Part shown: in pieces, positions 46,733 through 55,759 of the stretch | Layout of the letters: every line of letters begins with the position of its first letter | Position numbering within the stretch: the first letter of the stretch is position 1 | From: Corynebacterium xerosis NBRC 16721 = ATCC 373 | GTDB lineage: Bacteria > Actinomycetota > Actinomycetes > Mycobacteriales > Mycobacteriaceae | NCBI RefSeq assembly: GCF_001552415.1 | Contig: NZ_BCRD01000001.1 | Coordinates: forward strand, 496,001 to 560,000 | Length of the DNA: 64,000 bases | Direction: 5' to 3' | The notes under the pieces: generated by a model | The model's database searches: none | What the model was told of the DNA's origin: nothing | The model's input: only the letters and a program-made list of their open reading frames with translations | Made by a program: the position numbers and the translations under genes

Positions 46733-47937
46733 GAGTAGATCAGTCCCTTTCCTCGGTAGGTGTCCCACCGGTCGATGATGGCGCCGTCGGCGACGACGAT
46801 GGCGGCGTTGGCGTGCTCGGCGGTTTCGCCGGCCTTGACGTGGCGGAACCAGACGGGATCGCCGATGTGCAGGGTGCGGGCGGCGTCGCCGGTCAGCGGC
46901 GTCTGCACTTCGCCGGGGCCCTCGTCGGGCGCGTAGGACAGGCCGGCGGGGAAGGACGGGCTGGGCAGCCGATCGGTGCCCGCCGGGCCGGAGGCGATGC
47001 GGCCACCGCCGGCCACGGTGACGGTGTCCTTCTTCGGGCGCCTGACGACGGGCAGGAGGAACCAGCTCGCCGGAGTCGGGGTGAAGGCGCGGTAGTTGTC
47101 GAACAGCGTCGGCCCCACGAATCCGGAGCCGGCCGCGGCTTCGGTCACCGCGGACTCGGCGCACGTCGACTCCAGGGAGCCGGTGCCGCCGCCGTTGACC
47201 AGTTCCAGCTTCCCGACGGCCGCCTCCACGGCCGCGACGACCTTGGCGCGGCGCTTGGCCAATTCCTTGCGCGAGAGCTTCTGCATGAGGCGGATGGCCG
47301 CCCCGCGGGGCCCGGAGCCGGCGTCGCCGACTCCGGCGATGTGGCCCTCGTACATCATCACGCCGATGACCCGCAGCCCCGGCGTGGAGTCGACCGCGCG
47401 TGCCAGATCCGCCGCCTGCCGCGGGGAATGGGTCGGGGAACGGAGCGTGCCGATGTGCACGCCCGGCACCGGCTTCCACGACGCATCGACGTCGAGGCAC
47501 ACCCGCAACGGGGCCTCCTCCGAGGCATGGCGCGCCAGCGCGGGAAGCTGCTCGGCGGAGTCGACCATGATCGCGATGGCCGCCCGGGCCCCGGCGTCGG
47601 CGGCGAGTTCCGCCACGGCGGCATCGTCGGCGGTGGGGTAGGCGACGAGGATGTCGTCGCTGACCCCCTCCGCGTAGAGCATGAGGGCCTCCGCCAGCGT
47701 GTACGCCAACACGCCCTGGAAGCCCGGCTTCGACAGGATGTACGAGATCAGGCCGGGGATGCGCAGGGATTTCGACGCGACGCGGATCGGAGTGCCGCCC
47801 GCACGGCGCAGCATGTCGGCGGCGTTGGCGTCGACCGCGTCGCGGTCGACGACGAGCGCCGGCAGGCGTTCCGCGGCGACGGCGGAGCGCACCGTCCGGG
47901 GGACAGGATCGAGCTCGGACTTGACCGGTGCATTCAT
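46729..47937 (-). CDS. Fold-type III PLP enzyme (amino acid deaminase/alanine-racemase-like)
   Basis: A 402-residue enzyme with an N-terminal alanine-racemase-type barrel. PLP lysine lies in RVASKSLR (about residue 56), and CLDVDASW, GVMMYEGHIAGVGD and VNGGGTGS are typical barrel elements. The C-terminal domain resembles D-serine dehydratase/D-threonine aldolase. Reaction and substrate are uncertain. It is cotranscribed with the flavoprotein that follows; this pairing of a fold-III PLP enzyme with an aldonolactone-oxidase-like protein is recurrent in actinobacteria. A -10 TAATCT on the complementary strand (47945-47950) lies seven bases before the ATG, suggesting a leaderless message. Confidence 0.8.
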   Translation of the reverse strand: MNAPVKSELDPVPRTVRSAVAAERLPALVVDRDAVDANAADMLRRAGGTPIRVASKSLRIPGLISYILSKPGFQGVLAYTLAEALMLYAEGVSDDILVAYPTADDAAVAELAADAGARAAIAIMVDSAEQLPALARHASEEAPLRVCLDVDASWKPVPGVHIGTLRSPTHSPRQAADLARAVDSTPGLRVIGVMMYEGHIAGVGDAGSGPRGAAIRLMQKLSRKELAKRRAKVVAAVEAAVGKLELVNGGGTGSLESTCAESAVTEAAAGSGFVGPTLFDNYRAFTPTPASWFLLPVVRRPKKDTVTVAGGGRIASGPAGTDRLPSPSFPAGLSYAPDEGPGEVQTPLTGDAARTLHIGDPVWFRHVKAGETAEHANAAIVVADGAIIDRWDTYRGKGLIYS

Positions 47938-47944
47938 GGCAGAA

Positions 47945-47950
47945 AGATTA
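47945..47950 (-). promoter_or_regulatory. -10 candidate TAATCT, leaderless PLP-enzyme operon
   Basis: TAATCT ends seven bases before the start codon at 47937 and no Shine-Dalgarno is present. Confidence 0.45.
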
Positions 47951-48072
47951 CGCCGCCAGGACGGACGGCGCGGACGTTTCAGCCGCCTTTGTCAACGGCA
48001 GTCCGATTTGCCGGCATAAGGCGCGTGAGGCCCTGCAGGGCCGGCGACGGGCCGTCGTCAAGCAAAATGCCG

Positions 48073-48112
48073 AGCGCCCCACGACATGTCCGGGGACATG
48101 CGGAGGGGCGCT
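48073..48112 (-). terminator. Terminator of the 54-residue gene
   Basis: Hairpin of AGCGCCCC with GGGGCGCT (48073-48080, 48105-48112) and an inner CATGTCC/GGACATG stem, followed on the minus strand by a TTTT run. It lies 38 bases beyond the stop of the small gene. The rest of the 47938-48150 spacer shows nothing else. Confidence 0.75.
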
Positions 48113-48150
48113 GCGCGGAGCGGCCGGCGGCCGACCCGGATAAACGGGTC

Positions 48151-48315
48151 TTAGACGAGCCAGCTGTAGCGCGAGGCGTCGGTCTCCGAGGAGATGACGT
48201 CGCCGTCGGCCAGGTAACCGGCCGCGACCGGGCGGCGGTCCATCGAGGCGATGGCGTTGTTCAGGGCCTGGGCGGGGAAGAGGGTGAAGACGCCGTCGGG
48301 CAGGGGAGCGAACAT
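48151..48315 (-). CDS. 54-residue protein of unknown function
   Basis: A short gene starting MFAPLPDGVFTLFPAQ and ending ASRYSWLV. Support for it being real: AAGGAAAGGA ends six bases before the ATG, codon use matches the region (third positions almost all G or C), a TACAAT -10 lies upstream and a good terminator downstream. The protein has no signal peptide or transmembrane helix and an acidic middle (DGDVISSETDASR). It is divergent from dnaE1 across an A+T-rich spacer. No family recognised. Confidence 0.65.
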   Translation of the reverse strand: MFAPLPDGVFTLFPAQALNNAIASMDRRPVAAGYLADGDVISSETDASRYSWLV

Positions 48316-48418
48316 CGCGTGTCCTTTCCTTGGAGGGTTCCCGCCGAAGACCTTCCGGCGGAATACGTTCCTGAGGTGAAACGTGAGGATGGGCTCAAGT
48401 ATGGGCTTGGGGTCGGCG

Positions 48419-48424
48419 ATTGTA
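48419..48424 (-). promoter_or_regulatory. -10 element TACAAT for the 54-residue gene
   Basis: Good -10 match on the minus strand about 104 bases before the small gene. The -35 is weak. It lies back to back with the dnaE1 promoter. Confidence 0.45.
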
Positions 48425-48443
48425 AAGTTTTGGTAACGTGACC

Positions 48444-48472
48444 TTGCACACGTCTGCGAACATGGATATATG
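48444..48472 (+). promoter_or_regulatory. dnaE1 promoter
   Basis: TTGCAC (48444-48449), a 17-base spacer and TATATG (48467-48472), in an A+T-rich island. Predicted leader of about 70 bases before the dnaE1 ATG. Confidence 0.55.
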
Positions 48473-48548
48473 CAGGTAGGGCTTTAATTTTGTTCTAAAT
48501 TCCGCGCCATTGGCCCCCGATCCGGGCCACCGCCTACAATCCGGATCC

Positions 48549-51500
48549 ATGGCCAACTCCAGCTTCGTGCATCTCCACAACCACACCGAGTACTCGATGC
48601 TGGACGGCATGGCGAAGATCGATCTGCTCGCCGACGAAGTTTCCCGGCAGGGGATGCCCGCCGTGGGCGTCACCGACCACGGCAACATGTTCGGCTCCAA
48701 CGCCTTTTACCGGCAGATGAAGGCCAAGGGCGTCAAACCGATCATCGGCATCGAGGCGTACATGGCGCCGGAGAGCCGCTTCAACAAGAACCGCATCACC
48801 TGGGGCGAGCCGCACCAGAAGGGCGACGACGTCTCCGGCCGCGGTTCCTACCTGCACCAGACGATGCTCGCGGAGAACGTGCAGGGCCTGCACAACCTCT
48901 TCTACCTGTCGTCGCTGGCGTCCTACGAGGGACAGCTGGGCAAGTACCCGCGCATGGACGCCGAGATCATCGCCGAACGCGCCGAGGGCATCATCGCCAC
49001 CACCGGTTGCCCCTCCGGAGACGTGCAGACGCGCCTGCGCCTGGGCCAGTTCGACGAGGCTTTGGCGGCCGCCGGCATGTGGCAGGACATCTACGGCAAG
49101 GACAACTACTTCCTCGAGCTGATGGACCACGGGCTCGACATCGAAACGCGGGTGCGCACCGAGCTGCTGGAGATCGGCAAGAAGCTGGGGCTGCCGCCGG
49201 TGGTGACCAACGACTGCCACTACGTCACCCGTGACCAGGCCAAGGCGCACGAGGCGATGCTGTGCGTGCAGACCGGCAAGACCCTGCACGACCCGGACCG
49301 GTTCAAGTTCGACGGCGACGGCTACTTCATCAAGACCGCCGCCGAAATGCGCGAAACCTGGGACCACCTGGTGCCCGACGCCTGCGACAACACTCTGCTC
49401 ATCGCCGAGCGGGTCGGCGACTACGACGAGATCTGGGAAGAGCACCCCCACGATCGCATGCCCAAGGCGGACGTGCCGGAGGGTGAGACGCCGACGACGT
49501 GGCTGCGCCACCAGGTCATGGAGGGGCTGCGGAAGCGCTTCGAGGGTGGGGAGGTGCCCGAGGAGTACATCCGCCGCGCCGAATACGAGATCGAGGTCAT
49601 CGACGGCAAGGGCTACCCGTCCTACTTCCTCATCGTCGCCGACATCATCGCCCACGCCCGCGACATCGGCATCAAGGTCGGGCCGGGCCGTGGTTCGGCC
49701 GCGGGTTCCCTGGTCGCCTACGCCACGTGGATCACCAACATCGACCCCATCGAGCACGGCCTGTTGTTCGAGCGCTTCCTCAACCCCGAGCGCCCCTCCG
49801 CACCCGACATCGACATCGACTTCGACGACCGCCGCCGCGACGAAATGATCCGCTACGCCGCCGACAAGTGGGGCGAGGACAAGGTCGCGCAGGTGGTCAC
49901 CTTCGGCACGGTCAAGACCAAGCAGGCGATCAAGGACTCCGCCCGCGTGCAGTTCGGCCAGCCCGGTTACCAGATCGCCGACCGCATCACGAAGGCGCTG
50001 CCGCCGCCGATCATGGCCAAGGACATCCCGCTCGGCGGCATCGTCGACCCGTCGCACGAGCGCTACGGCGAGGCCGCCGAAGTCCGCCAGCTCATCGAGA
50101 CCGACGCCGACGTCGCCCGCATCTACGAAACCGCGCGCGGCCTGGAGGGCGTGGTGCGCCAGACCGGCGTGCACGCCTGCGCCGTCGTCATGGCGTCGGT
50201 GCCCCTGCTCGACCACATCCCCATGTGGAAGCGCGCCGCCGACGGGGCGATCATCACCGGCTGGGATTACCCGGCGTGCGAGGCCATCGGCCTGCTGAAG
50301 ATGGACTTCCTGGGGCTGCGCAACCTCACCGTCATCGGCGACTGCCTGGAGAACATCCAGTCCAACCGCGACGAGCACATCGATTTGGACACCCTCGAGG
50401 TCGTCGACGGCCCGACCTACGAGCTGCTGGCGCGCGGCGACACCCTCGGCGTGTTCCAGCTCGACGGCGGCGGCATGCGCGAGCTGCTCAAGCGCATGCG
50501 CCCGACGGAATTCAACGACATCGTCGCCGCCCTGGCGCTGTACCGCCCCGGCCCGATGGGCGTCAACGCGCACTGGGAGTACGCCGACCGCAAGAACGGC
50601 GTCAAGCCCATCGTGCCCATCCACCCGGAGCTGGAGGAGCCGCTGCAGGAGATCCTCTCCGAGACCTATGGCCTGATCGTCTACCAGGAGCAGATCATGA
50701 GGATCTCGCAGAAGGTGGCGAACTACACCGCCGGCCAGGCCGACGGCTTCCGCAAGGCCATGGGCAAGAAGAAGCCGGAGGTGCTGGAGAAGGAGTTCAT
50801 CAACTTCGAGGCCGGCATGAAGTCCAACGGCTACTCGGCCGCGGCGATCAAGACGCTGTGGGACACGATCCTGCCGTTCGCCGGTTACGCGTTCAACAAG
50901 TCGCATGCCGCCGGCTACGGCCTGGTGTCCTTCTGGACGGCCTACCTGAAGGCGAACTACACGGCCGAGTACATGGCGGCGCTGCTGACGTCGGTGGCGG
51001 ACAACAAGGACAAGTCCGCCATCTACCTGTCGGACTGCCGCCACCTGGGCATCCACGTGCTGTCGCCGGACGTCAACGAGTCGGCGATGAACTTCCAGTC
51101 CGTCGGCGAGGACATCCGCTTCGGCCTCGGCGCCATCCGCAACGTCGGCCGCGACGTCGTCGATTCGATCGTCGCCACCCGCGAGGAGAAGGGCGCGTTC
51201 AAGGACTTCTCGGACTACCTGGACAAGATCGACACGCTGCCGTGCTCGAAGCGCGTGACGGAGTCGCTGATCAAGGGCGGCGCCTTCGACTCGATGGGCC
51301 ACCCGCGCAAGGGCCTGGCGCTGATCCACGAGGACGCGGTCGACGCCGCGCTGCCGACGAAGAAGGCCGCCGACAAGGGCCAGTTCGATCTGTTCGCGGA
51401 CTTCGGCGGCGGCGACGAAGCCGGCGATGACGCCGAGAACGTGTTCCAGGTGAAGATCCCCGAGGAAAACTGGGAGCGCAAGCACGAGCTCGCCCTCGAG

Positions 51501-52109
51501 CGCGAGATGCTGGGCCTGTACGTCTCGGGTCACCCGCTCGACGGTTTCGAGGAGTCGCTGGCGCAGCAGACCGACACGGCGATCACCACCATCGTCGGCG
51601 GCGAAGTGCCGCACAACACCGAGGTGGTCATCGGCGGCATCATCTCCAGCGTCGATCGCCGCGTGAATAAGGACGGTCTGCCGTGGGCGATCGTCGGACT
51701 CGAGGACCACAACGGTGCGTCGGTGGAGGTCCTCGCCTTCCCTCGCACGTACGCGATGGTGTCGACGCTGGTCGCCGAGGACGCGATCGTTCTCGTCCGC
51801 GCCCGGGTCCAGTACCGGGACGACCGCCTGTCCATCGTCTGCGATGACCTGAAGGTCCCGGACCTGGGGCTGAACGGGTCGGGCAGCCCGATCCGCCTGA
51901 CCATGCGCACCGATCAGTGCACGCCGGAGAACATCGCCCGCCTCAAGGGCGTGCTGGTCAACAACAAGGGCGACTCGGACGTCTACTTGAACCTCGTGGA
52001 GGGCAACAACTCGACGCTGATGGTCCTCGGCGAGCACCTGCGCGTGACCAAGTCGTCGAGCCTGTTCGGCGATCTCAAGGCCACGATGGGCACGGGCATC
52101 CTGGGGTAG
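48549..52109 (+). CDS. dnaE: DNA polymerase III alpha subunit DnaE1
   Basis: A 1186-residue C-family polymerase, the main replicative enzyme. The N-terminal PHP domain ([13 protein letters not shown], near residue 6) is the proofreading-type phosphoesterase used by actinobacterial DnaE1. The palm carries [14 protein letters not shown] (about residue 419), with the catalytic Asp residues; helix-hairpin-helix and OB domains follow ([21 protein letters not shown] near 1050). The ATG at 48549 gives the conserved [10 protein letters not shown] start; an upstream in-frame ATG at 48510 has no similarity. Length and PHP domain mark it as replicative DnaE1, not the error-prone DnaE2. Confidence 0.97.
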   Translation: MANSSFVHLHNHTEYSMLDGMAKIDLLADEVSRQGMPAVGVTDHGNMFGSNAFYRQMKAKGVKPIIGIEAYMAPESRFNKNRITWGEPHQKGDDVSGRGSYLHQTMLAENVQGLHNLFYLSSLASYEGQLGKYPRMDAEIIAERAEGIIATTGCPSGDVQTRLRLGQFDEALAAAGMWQDIYGKDNYFLELMDHGLDIETRVRTELLEIGKKLGLPPVVTNDCHYVTRDQAKAHEAMLCVQTGKTLHDPDRFKFDGDGYFIKTAAEMRETWDHLVPDACDNTLLIAERVGDYDEIWEEHPHDRMPKADVPEGETPTTWLRHQVMEGLRKRFEGGEVPEEYIRRAEYEIEVIDGKGYPSYFLIVADIIAHARDIGIKVGPGRGSAAGSLVAYATWITNIDPIEHGLLFERFLNPERPSAPDIDIDFDDRRRDEMIRYAADKWGEDKVAQVVTFGTVKTKQAIKDSARVQFGQPGYQIADRITKALPPPIMAKDIPLGGIVDPSHERYGEAAEVRQLIETDADVARIYETARGLEGVVRQTGVHACAVVMASVPLLDHIPMWKRAADGAIITGWDYPACEAIGLLKMDFLGLRNLTVIGDCLENIQSNRDEHIDLDTLEVVDGPTYELLARGDTLGVFQLDGGGMRELLKRMRPTEFNDIVAALALYRPGPMGVNAHWEYADRKNGVKPIVPIHPELEEPLQEILSETYGLIVYQEQIMRISQKVANYTAGQADGFRKAMGKKKPEVLEKEFINFEAGMKSNGYSAAAIKTLWDTILPFAGYAFNKSHAAGYGLVSFWTAYLKANYTAEYMAALLTSVADNKDKSAIYLSDCRHLGIHVLSPDVNESAMNFQSVGEDIRFGLGAIRNVGRDVVDSIVATREEKGAFKDFSDYLDKIDTLPCSKRVTESLIKGGAFDSMGHPRKGLALIHEDAVDAALPTKKAADKGQFDLFADFGGGDEAGDDAENVFQVKIPEENWERKHELALEREMLGLYVSGHPLDGFEESLAQQTDTAITTIVGGEVPHNTEVVIGGIISSVDRRVNKDGLPWAIVGLEDHNGASVEVLAFPRTYAMVSTLVAEDAIVLVRARVQYRDDRLSIVCDDLKVPDLGLNGSGSPIRLTMRTDQCTPENIARLKGVLVNNKGDSDVYLNLVEGNNSTLMVLGEHLRVTKSSSLFGDLKATMGTGILG

Positions 52110-52231
52110 CGGCGGGGCAGCGCGCCGGCGGGCAGTGACGGAGGTCCGGCGGGCAGTGACAGGACGGCGGCGCCGTCAATGGCGTGCCGGGCCTCGCCTC
52201 CGCTTTCGCCCGACTCCAGTTGGAGCCAGTT
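52110..52231. other. Spacer after dnaE1 with short direct repeats
   Basis: No gene. Two copies of CCGGCGGGCAGTGAC lie at about 52126 and 52148. No clear terminator for dnaE1 was found. Confidence 0.5.
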
Positions 52232-52289
52232 ACCTACGTTTCGGCCAGATACCCACGTTCAAACGTGTCTATCTGGCCGAAACGTAGGT
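52232..52289. repeat. Hairpin element with 9-10-9 arms
   Basis: The outer 20 bp pair perfectly (52232-52251 with 52270-52289) and an inner CACGTT/AACGTG stem closes on a CA loop, with two mismatches between. Each arm reads 9-mer ACCTACGTT, 10-mer TCGGCCAGAT, 9-mer ACCCACGTT. Same layout as the element at 11834. No T-run follows. Confidence 0.85.
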
Positions 52290-52367
52290 TTCCGTCGTCG
52301 GTGTCCGTCGCTGTGGCCGGAATTCGTGCGCGTCGTCCCGTTCCCTGTGGCTGCTTTACGACGAGTT

Positions 52368-52460
52368 GGCCCGCACTCCGGGAGCGTGCCCCGCAGAAAG
52401 ACGCCCAGTGGACAGAAAGACGTGGTCAACCAGCTCTTTCTGTCCACTGGACGTCTATCT
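52368..52460. repeat. Left 93-bp flanking repeat of the DUF6308 gene
   Basis: 88 of 93 bases match 53434-53526, in the same orientation. The last 66 bases are a hairpin element: AGAAAGACG (52395-52403), 10-mer, AGAAAGACG (52414-52422), loop TGGTCAACCA, then the inverted arm to 52460 with four mismatches. Confidence 0.9.
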
Positions 52461-52518
52461 GTCTTCTCGTCCAACTCGCTCCCAGGCATTGACGCGCCGC
52501 CGAGCGTGTCTCACCGTG

Positions 52519-53349
52519 TCAGGGCTTCCAATCCTCGGGCTTGTACCCTTTGCCGGTCATCCAGACGATGACATCGAACACGCGGAGAACGCTGATGTCC
52601 GAAAGATCTGAATCGTGCTGAATGGGTTCGAGAAGATCGCCGGCGCGTTGGCGGATCCGGTGCAGGTCCAGCAAGAGCCGACCATTGTTCTTCGTGAGTT
52701 CGTCCTGCATGGAGACCCAGTAATTGTCCCCGACGTACTTGGGTTGATCGCCTGGAGCGAGAGTTCTCTTGACGACGTCATCGATGACGGGAAACAGGTG
52801 GGGTCGCTTCCTTGCCAGAAGTTTGCTGCCTCTGGTTACGCCGATCCCCTTCTTTTCCCCTCCCGATGGCTCCACGGTGGAACGGGTGACGAGCCTCCAC
52901 AGACGCTGCATCGTCAGGTAGTGCACACCCCTCTTTTCGACCCCGTTCACGGTCGTCCTGAGTTTCGCTTCCGCGAGAGTTAGCGTGGGCGGTAGTTTCT
53001 TCAATTCTTCTGAGATGTCGTCGGCGGTCTTGTTTTCCGGATCACCGGTAAGCTCCAGTGCAGCGTGTGCGGGGATGTCCTCGCTCAACATCGACACGGC
53101 GACGATGTCTTCGGCGGTGAATCGGTTGCATGTGCTCGAATCATCACTGCGTCCGAGGCGATCGAAGCGCGCGCCGCTGAAGAAGACGCGTCCGTCGGGT
53201 CGTCGCCGGAAATACTGCGCGAGTACTTGGGCGGCTGGGGTGAAGTCAGCCTCGTCTCGATCATCAGCGAGATTCGTGAGAACGTCGGGGAGGACCCAGT
53301 TGCCGGGGTCATTCCAGTTGCGTCTTTTGCGTAGCGTCATGGCCTCCAT
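52519..53349 (-). CDS. DUF6308-family protein
   Basis: A 276-residue protein. The order FDRLGR, NRFTAEDIVAVSML, LWRLVTR, GSKLLARKRPHLFPVIDDVV and SVLRVFDVIVWMTG at the C-terminus is the pattern of the actinobacterial DUF6308 family, which has no known function. The basic KLLARKRP stretch could contact nucleic acid (inference). No transmembrane helix. The ATG at 53349 is taken; an ATG at 53340 is in frame and neither has a good ribosome binding site. G+C is clearly lower than the neighbours (mid-50s percent by eye) and the gene sits between two 93-bp direct repeats, so recent acquisition or mobility is likely. Confidence 0.7.
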   Translation of the reverse strand: MEAMTLRKRRNWNDPGNWVLPDVLTNLADDRDEADFTPAAQVLAQYFRRRPDGRVFFSGARFDRLGRSDDSSTCNRFTAEDIVAVSMLSEDIPAHAALELTGDPENKTADDISEELKKLPPTLTLAEAKLRTTVNGVEKRGVHYLTMQRLWRLVTRSTVEPSGGEKKGIGVTRGSKLLARKRPHLFPVIDDVVKRTLAPGDQPKYVGDNYWVSMQDELTKNNGRLLLDLHRIRQRAGDLLEPIQHDSDLSDISVLRVFDVIVWMTGKGYKPEDWKP

Positions 53350-53561
53350 ACTATCCGGGCCAAAATTAATGGCGCGGTAGTGGTTGCGGCGCAACTGCCT
53401 CTTCACAGGGGCAGCTATTGCTTGGCGACGGCCGGCCCGCACCCCGGGAGCGTGCCCCGCAGAAAGACGTCCAGTGGGCAGAAAGACGTGGTCAACCACC
53501 TCTTTCTGTCCATTGGACGTCTATCTAGCTGCCGGGTTCGTTCGTGCCGAAGATGGGGCGG
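53350..53561. other. Spacer between the DUF6308 gene and the lipoprotein gene
   Basis: Contains the right-hand 93-bp repeat (53434-53526). The frame of the DUF6308 gene stays open into the repeat but with no coding support. Nothing else seen. Confidence 0.6.
53434..53526. repeat. Right 93-bp flanking repeat of the DUF6308 gene
   Basis: Direct copy of 52368-52460 with five differences. It contains the hairpin element 53461-53526 with the same 9-10-9 arms and the same TGGTCAACCA loop. Confidence 0.9.
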
Positions 53562-54236
53562 CTACTCGTCCCAGCCGTATTCCTCGACGGTGACCCAGCC
53601 GGACTCGGTCTCCCCGTCGCCGACCTCGACGGTGAACGTCAACCGGTCGCGATCGGTGAGGTCGATCGTCGCGTCGCCGAGAAGGTATCGGCCACCGGAA
53701 CGGACGCCCTGGATCTGCCAGGCGGTCTCCGGGGCATTGGCCTGGACGGCATGCACGCCCTCCTTTGCGTCGTCTGCGTCGCCGCCACCGACGCCGCCCC
53801 TGTCGTCCCCGTCGCCCTCGCCCTTACCCTCGCCTTCGCCGTCGTCCGCGACGGTGAACAGGAGCACCGATGCGGGGGAGGGGCCCTCGGTCGCGTCCCA
53901 TCCCGCCGCGCCCTGGCATCCGAACACCGAGTCGTCGCTGCCGTCGTCTGCGTCCGCCCAACACAGCATCTGCGTTCCGCCGAGCTCGAACTGGATGGCG
54001 TCGGCGTCGATGGCCACGGGCTCGGGTGCGTCGTCCTCCGCGATCGGGCCCCCGTCGTCGCCCACGCTCGGCGACGGGCCGCCGCCGGCTTCGGACGACT
54101 CGACGCCCATGTTCGCTTCGTCGGGCGCCGCTGCGCCGGATGCGCCGTCATCGCCCGTCGAACACGCGCCGGCGGCCAGGGCGGGCACGAGGAACAGGGC
54201 GGCGGCGGTTCGTCGTAAAGCTCTGTGCTCGTTCAT
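53562..54236 (-). CDS. Lipoprotein of unknown function
   Basis: A 224-residue lipoprotein: signal peptide with lipobox AAGAC (Cys near residue 25), then an acidic, Gly/Ser/Pro-rich linker to about residue 75. The folded part (FELGGTQMLCWADADD to the end) contains a pair of Cys that could form a disulfide and an internal acidic Gly/Glu/Asp insertion. The last part (GRYLLGDATIDLTDRDRLTFTVEVGDG) is beta-rich. It resembles small mycobacterial lipoproteins of the LpqH type only in general layout. Function unknown. Confidence 0.7.
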   Translation of the reverse strand: MNEHRALRRTAAALFLVPALAAGACSTGDDGASGAAAPDEANMGVESSEAGGGPSPSVGDDGGPIAEDDAPEPVAIDADAIQFELGGTQMLCWADADDGSDDSVFGCQGAAGWDATEGPSPASVLLFTVADDGEGEGKGEGDGDDRGGVGGGDADDAKEGVHAVQANAPETAWQIQGVRSGGRYLLGDATIDLTDRDRLTFTVEVGDGETESGWVTVEEYGWDE

Positions 54237-54362
54237 GGGCTCACGCTACCGGCGGCGGCGAACAATTTCATCGGGGAAGCCACTTTTCCGTCGCGGTCCC
54301 CGCCGCGCGACCCACGTCCCATCTCGTGAACCCTGCGTTCCACTTTCGGCGACCGGGGCGAG

Positions 54363-54368
54363 TATCGT
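54363..54368 (+). promoter_or_regulatory. -10 candidate TATCGT, leaderless ilvA
   Basis: TATCGT ends eight bases before the ilvA ATG and no Shine-Dalgarno lies between. No attenuator-type leader peptide was seen. Confidence 0.4.
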
Positions 54369-54376
54369 CTACGTCC

Positions 54377-55672
54377 ATGAACGCTTCTTCCGCGCCGTCC
54401 ACCGACACCGCCCGCCGCCTCGTCCACGCGGCGGACATCCAGGCCGCCCAGGCCAGGATTTCGTCGGTGATCGCCGCGACGCCGCTGCAGTTCTGCCCGC
54501 GGCTGAGCGAGCTGACGGGGGCGCGGGTCTTCCTCAAGCGCGAGGACCTGCAGGACGTCCGGTCGTACAAGATCCGCGGCGCCTACAACGCGATGGTGCA
54601 GCTCACCGACGAGGAACGCGCCGCCGGCGTCGTCGCGGCATCCGCCGGCAACCACGCGCAGGGCGTCGCATACGCCTGCCGCACCCTCGGCGTGAAGGGC
54701 CGCATCTACGTGCCCAACCAGACGCCGAAGCAGAAGCGCGACCGCATCGCCTACCACGGGCGCGACGCAGTGGAGATCATCGTCACCGGCGACAGCTTCG
54801 ACGAGGCCGCCTCCGCCGCCCGCGCCGACGCGCAGACCACCGGCGCGCGGATGATCGAGCCGTTCGACTCGTTCAACACCATCGTCGGCCAGGGCACGGT
54901 CGCCGCGGAGATCGTGGCGCAGCTGTCCGGCCAGGGCCTCACGCCCGACACGGTGTGCGTCCCAGTTGGCGGCGGTGGCCTGCTCGCGGGCGTGACCAGC
55001 TACTTCGCGGACATGTCGCCGCGCACCGCCGTGGTCGCGGTCGAGCCCGCCGGCGCCGCGTGCCTCACCGCCGCGATGGCCGCCGACGAGCCCGTCGAGC
55101 TGCCCTCCGTCGACCCCTTCGTCGACGGCGCCGCAGTGAAGAAGCTCGGCGACCTGCCGTACCAGATCATCGACCGCAACCGTTCGCGCATCCACACCGT
55201 CATCGCCCCGGAGGGCGCGGTGTGCGTGGCGCAGCTGGACCTGTACCAGAACGAGGGCATCATCTCCGAGCCCGCCGGCGCGCTGTCGGTGGCGTCGCTC
55301 GACCAGCTCAACGCCCGCCCGGGTGAGGTCATCGTCTGCATCATCTCCGGCGGCAACAACGACGTGCTGCGCTACGCCGAGATCATGGAGCGCTCCCTGG
55401 TCTACCGCGGCCTGAAGCACTACTTCCTGGTCAACTTCCCGCAGAAGCCGGGCCAGCTGCGCATGTTCCTCAACGACATCCTCGGCCCGGACGACGACAT
55501 CGCCCTGTTCGAGTACCTCAAGCGCAACAACCGCGAGACCGGTGCCGCGCTGGTCGGCATCGAGCTGCGCAACGCCGGCGATCTCGACGCGCTGGTCGCC
55601 CGCATGGACGAGTCTCCGCTGGATTGCCGCCGCCTGATGCCGGGCACCCCGGAATACGACTTCCTGACGTAG
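54377..55672 (+). CDS. ilvA: L-threonine dehydratase, biosynthetic
   Basis: A 431-residue fold-type II PLP enzyme converting threonine to 2-oxobutyrate, the first step of isoleucine synthesis. PLP lysine K65 is in RSYKIRGAYNA, SAGNHAQGVAY follows, and the phosphate loop is VGGGGLLAG. The C-terminal regulatory region is one ACT-like domain (HYFLVNFPQKPGQLRMFLNDIL), as in the short corynebacterial enzyme, consistent with isoleucine feedback. It begins right after a -10 element. Confidence 0.95.
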   Translation: MNASSAPSTDTARRLVHAADIQAAQARISSVIAATPLQFCPRLSELTGARVFLKREDLQDVRSYKIRGAYNAMVQLTDEERAAGVVAASAGNHAQGVAYACRTLGVKGRIYVPNQTPKQKRDRIAYHGRDAVEIIVTGDSFDEAASAARADAQTTGARMIEPFDSFNTIVGQGTVAAEIVAQLSGQGLTPDTVCVPVGGGGLLAGVTSYFADMSPRTAVVAVEPAGAACLTAAMAADEPVELPSVDPFVDGAAVKKLGDLPYQIIDRNRSRIHTVIAPEGAVCVAQLDLYQNEGIISEPAGALSVASLDQLNARPGEVIVCIISGGNNDVLRYAEIMERSLVYRGLKHYFLVNFPQKPGQLRMFLNDILGPDDDIALFEYLKRNNRETGAALVGIELRNAGDLDALVARMDESPLDCRRLMPGTPEYDFLT

Positions 55673-55730
55673 CTTTCCGCGTGCCTTCGTCGCGCGCCTT
55701 CGCCGCATGGCGCCGCCGCGTAATCGCCTG

Positions 55731-55736
55731 TTACGC
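55731..55736 (+). promoter_or_regulatory. -10 candidate TACGCT for the exporter leader
   Basis: Best -10 match after ilvA; it would start the structured leader near 55743. The position is approximate and the -35 is unclear. Confidence 0.3.
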
Positions 55737-55759
55737 TGGCGCGGCACGCAGAAAAGACT

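Noticed and set aside
52395-52460. Hairpin element considered as a rho-independent terminator
   Set aside because: No T-run on either side, and the internal 9-mer duplication is not explained by termination.
53350-53499. Upstream extension of the DUF6308 frame
   Set aside because: It begins inside the flanking repeat and encodes no family sequence, so the start at 53349 is preferred.
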